Source: Argyresthia goedartella (lineage: Eukaryota > Arthropoda > Insecta > Lepidoptera > Argyresthiidae). Taken from it: a stretch of 64,000 bases of DNA. The notes under the pieces were generated by a model that was not told the DNA's origin, ran no database searches, and saw nothing but the letters and a program-made list of their open reading frames with translations. Shown here piece after piece: positions 61,926 to 64,000 of this stretch (the first letter of the stretch is position 1; the number at the start of each line of letters is the position of its first letter). A program made the translations under genes and the position numbers. The DNA is taken from the NCBI GenBank assembly GCA_949825045.1, contig OX463835.1, positions 24,321,201 to 24,385,200 of the forward strand, given 5' to 3'.

Positions 61926-64000
61926 AACTTCTTTAACGGGACAAACCCGCGGTGGCGGCGTGCTTATTGCTACTCGTAGGCAGTTGGCGGTAACGCCGCA
62001 GCCGACCTACCGGTCCTCGGCTGAGGACCTATCAAGAATACCTAGTAAGAATCCCGTTAAGGTCCATATTTGTGTTTTATACTTGTGTAAGCAATCCCAA
62101 GGTAATTCTTTCTCGCAGCAGTTATCTAATTTTTTGAGTCGTTTGGTGGATATAGTTTTAAGTAATTGTAATAATAAGTTTTTATTAATCGGTGACTTCA
62201 ACATGAGCAACATTTTATGGACGCCTCGAGGTTCTACGTTAGTTCCGTCTAATTACGTAAGTAATGATGAATTGGTTTTACTCTCACAATCCACTTTCCT
62301 TTCCTATCTGGGTTTGCTGGTAGAAATCTCTTTTATAGAGATAAGCGCGCCTCTTGTACATATATCTTTCTTTGTATATCTCTGTATGTTTGTTTTGTGC
62401 AATAAAGTATTCATTCATTCATTCATTCATGAATGTAGTTTAGTCGATGATATGCTTATGCATAGTTTATACCAGTACAATAATGTCCTAAATAATTATG
62501 ATAAGTTGTTGGATCTTGTTTTTTCTAATGATGAAGTAGTTGTAAGGGAATGCCTGAACCCATTAGTGCCAATAGACCCGTACCATAAGGCTTTGGTAAT
62601 AGACATCAAATACACAGTTACAGACATTTTGCGGCCAGACACTCGTTTGAAATACTTTTATAATAAGGGTGACTATACGTCTATTAATAGTGAGTTGTTT
62701 TCCATCAACTGGGAAGAAGAGTTTTGTGCGCGGTCATTACTTAAATCCTTTGACTTCTTTTATGAGACTTACGAGAAATTGAGGCTTAAATTTATTCCTA
62801 GTAAAAAGATAACAGTTGATACGTATCCTCTATGGTACTCACGCCCGTTGAAGTGCGCTATTAAAGAAAAATTCAAATACTTAAGAAAATATAATAAATA
62901 TAAAAATAAATCAGACTTAGTTACCTTCACTGTACTACGTGATAGAGTGCGAAGACTAGAGCAACAATGTTTTGATTCGTATATTAGTAGTGTCGAAAAC
63001 AACATATGTAAAAATCCTAAGCACTTTTGGTCATTCATAAAATCGCGGTCTGGCTCCCATGGCATACCTAGCAGCCTAAGTTACGATGGTAATTTGGTTA
63101 ACACTGGGACGGACATATGTAAGGCTTTTTCAGAATATTTTCTATCATCCTTCTCAGCGTCTAACACTAAAACCCTAGATCCTATCACTGGCGATGATGT
63201 TAATTCTACAGCATTTTTGTCACACATTGAAGTGACCCCTGTCCTAGTTAAAAATCTTCTACTTAAACATGATCCCTCTAAATCAGCTGGCCCGGATGAT
63301 CTACCTGCTCATTTTTTAATCAATTGTGCTGAAAGTTTGGCGATTCCAATTTCATTATTACTTAGAAGATCATTCTCCGAGTGTATTGTTCCGCCTTTAT
63401 GGAAATCTGCTTTTATCACGCCAGAACATAAAAAAGGACCAAAAACAGACATCAAAAATTATCGGCCAATTTCTAAATTATGTATATTATCGAAAGTCAT
63501 GGAAAAAATTGTGTACAATCAAGTGTACTGCGCTTTAAAGAATTCTATTAGTCCCAACCAACACGGTTTTGTACAGCGCCGATCCACTGTATCTAATCTC
63601 GTTCTCCTGATTGAGTATGTCACTGAAGTGATGGACGCTGGCTTTCAGGTTGATGTAATTTATACTGATTATAGTAAGGCCTTCGATCGAATTGATCATG
63701 GCATCTTATCAACCAAGTTACATGGCATTGGAATCAGTGGTGATTTGCTCAGATGGTTTTCTTCCTACATTGACAATAGATCTCAGGCTGTTGTAGTCAA
63801 TAACTATATCTCGGGATGGGTGACTATTCCGAGTGGTGTCCCCCAAGGTTCTTTGCTTGGGCCATTGCTTTTCAATATTTTTATTAACGATATTAGTAAA
63901 TGTTTTATACATTCTAAACTACTTTGTTTTGCTGACGATATGAAGGTTTATATGAAGGTAAAGTCGAGCAGTGACTCACTTTTAATACAGTCAGACCTCG
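61918..64000 (+). CDS. LINE ORF2: endonuclease plus RT, open to window edge
   Basis: No stop in frame from 61918 to 64000 (694 codons); both ends are open or cut, so it is partial. Endonuclease: RGGGVLIATRR, FLLIGDFNMSNILW, LLDLVFSND and DPYHKALVID; the N-terminal quarter is missing at the junction with the minus-strand relic. The linker (LKCAIKEKFKYLRKYNKYKN, KHFWSFIKSR) is followed by RT: KSAGPDDLPAHFL, DIKNYRPISKLCILSKVMEK, SPNQHGFVQRRSTVSNL, motif A VIYTDYSKAFDRIDHGIL, GVPQGSLLGPLLFNIFINDI and catalytic LLCFADDMKVY. Visible catalytic residues are intact. Inside, 62305-62430 is a foreign LINE/SINE tail kept in frame. The CR1/Jockey-type clade is inferred. Confidence 0.9.
62305..62430 (+). 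repeat. Short retroposon tail inside the endonuclease frame
   Basis: GGGTTTGCTGGTAGAAATCT...GTGCAATAAAGTATTC followed by an ATTC tetramer run (62410-62430). The 3' UTR at 59585-59690 has the same series (GGGTTTGCTGGAAGAGATCT...GTGCAATAAATA), so both share a LINE 3' end. Here it sits between endonuclease codons for LLSQSTF and ECSLVDDML. Target duplication not clear. Confidence 0.78.

Noticed and set aside
1..64000. CRISPR arrays, operons, Shine-Dalgarno sites, Rho-independent terminators
   Set aside because: The content is eukaryotic; tandem repeats seen are microsatellites, LINE tails or transposon duplications, with no repeat-spacer pattern.

Overview
This window looks like a repeat-rich piece of an insect nuclear genome, most likely a moth or butterfly (Lepidoptera). 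That inference rests on the mix of transposon families: RTE, CR1/Jockey-type LINEs with esterase-like ORF1 proteins, Copia, BEL/Pao, two mariner types and dispersed repeats I associate with Lepidoptera. I find no ordinary single-copy host gene. Almost all coding sequence belongs to transposable elements, most of them broken and several nested inside one another. DNA between elements is AT-rich and shows no gene.

Layout. 1-1790: 3' part of a LINE (N1), split by an RTE fragment and a SINE-like fragment. 1842-4805: two mariner transposons; the second, 3515-4805, has clean inverted repeats, a TA duplication and a full-length transposase frame. 4810-9320: LINE relics and a Ty3/Gypsy protease-RT relic. 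10320-27306: a cluster of at least five Copia copies in alternating orientation (A minus, B plus, C minus, D plus, E minus). Copy A is interrupted by a GC-rich ORF1-only retroposon and copy E by a second copy of the 3515 mariner. 28330-33070: LINE CR1-A with ORF1 (coiled coil plus SGNH esterase-like) and ORF2 (endonuclease plus RT). 33190-34539: a broken IS630/Tc1-type DDE transposase. 36000-44563: a second LINE (N2), interrupted at 39890-44545 by an LTR element that itself carries a hAT-like element (40508-42202). 44565-56010: LINE CR1-B, interrupted by a MITE, by a 6.5-kb BEL/Pao element (46570-53067) and by a short repeat. 56195-61925: more LINE fragments. 61918-64000: a long open endonuclease-RT frame that runs off the window with its visible catalytic residues intact.

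The window is best read as a record of transposition. Target-site duplications, an unoccupied paralogous site and interrupted reading frames give the order of insertion for many elements. The most unusual parts are the inverted Copia array (shared lesions in A and B, near-identical LTRs around a dead body, a head-to-head gag inverted repeat), the ORF1-only retroposon with a 42-bp palindrome at its 5' junction, and the open LINE frame that has absorbed a retroposon tail in frame. I found no CRISPR array, operon, rRNA or confident tRNA gene.
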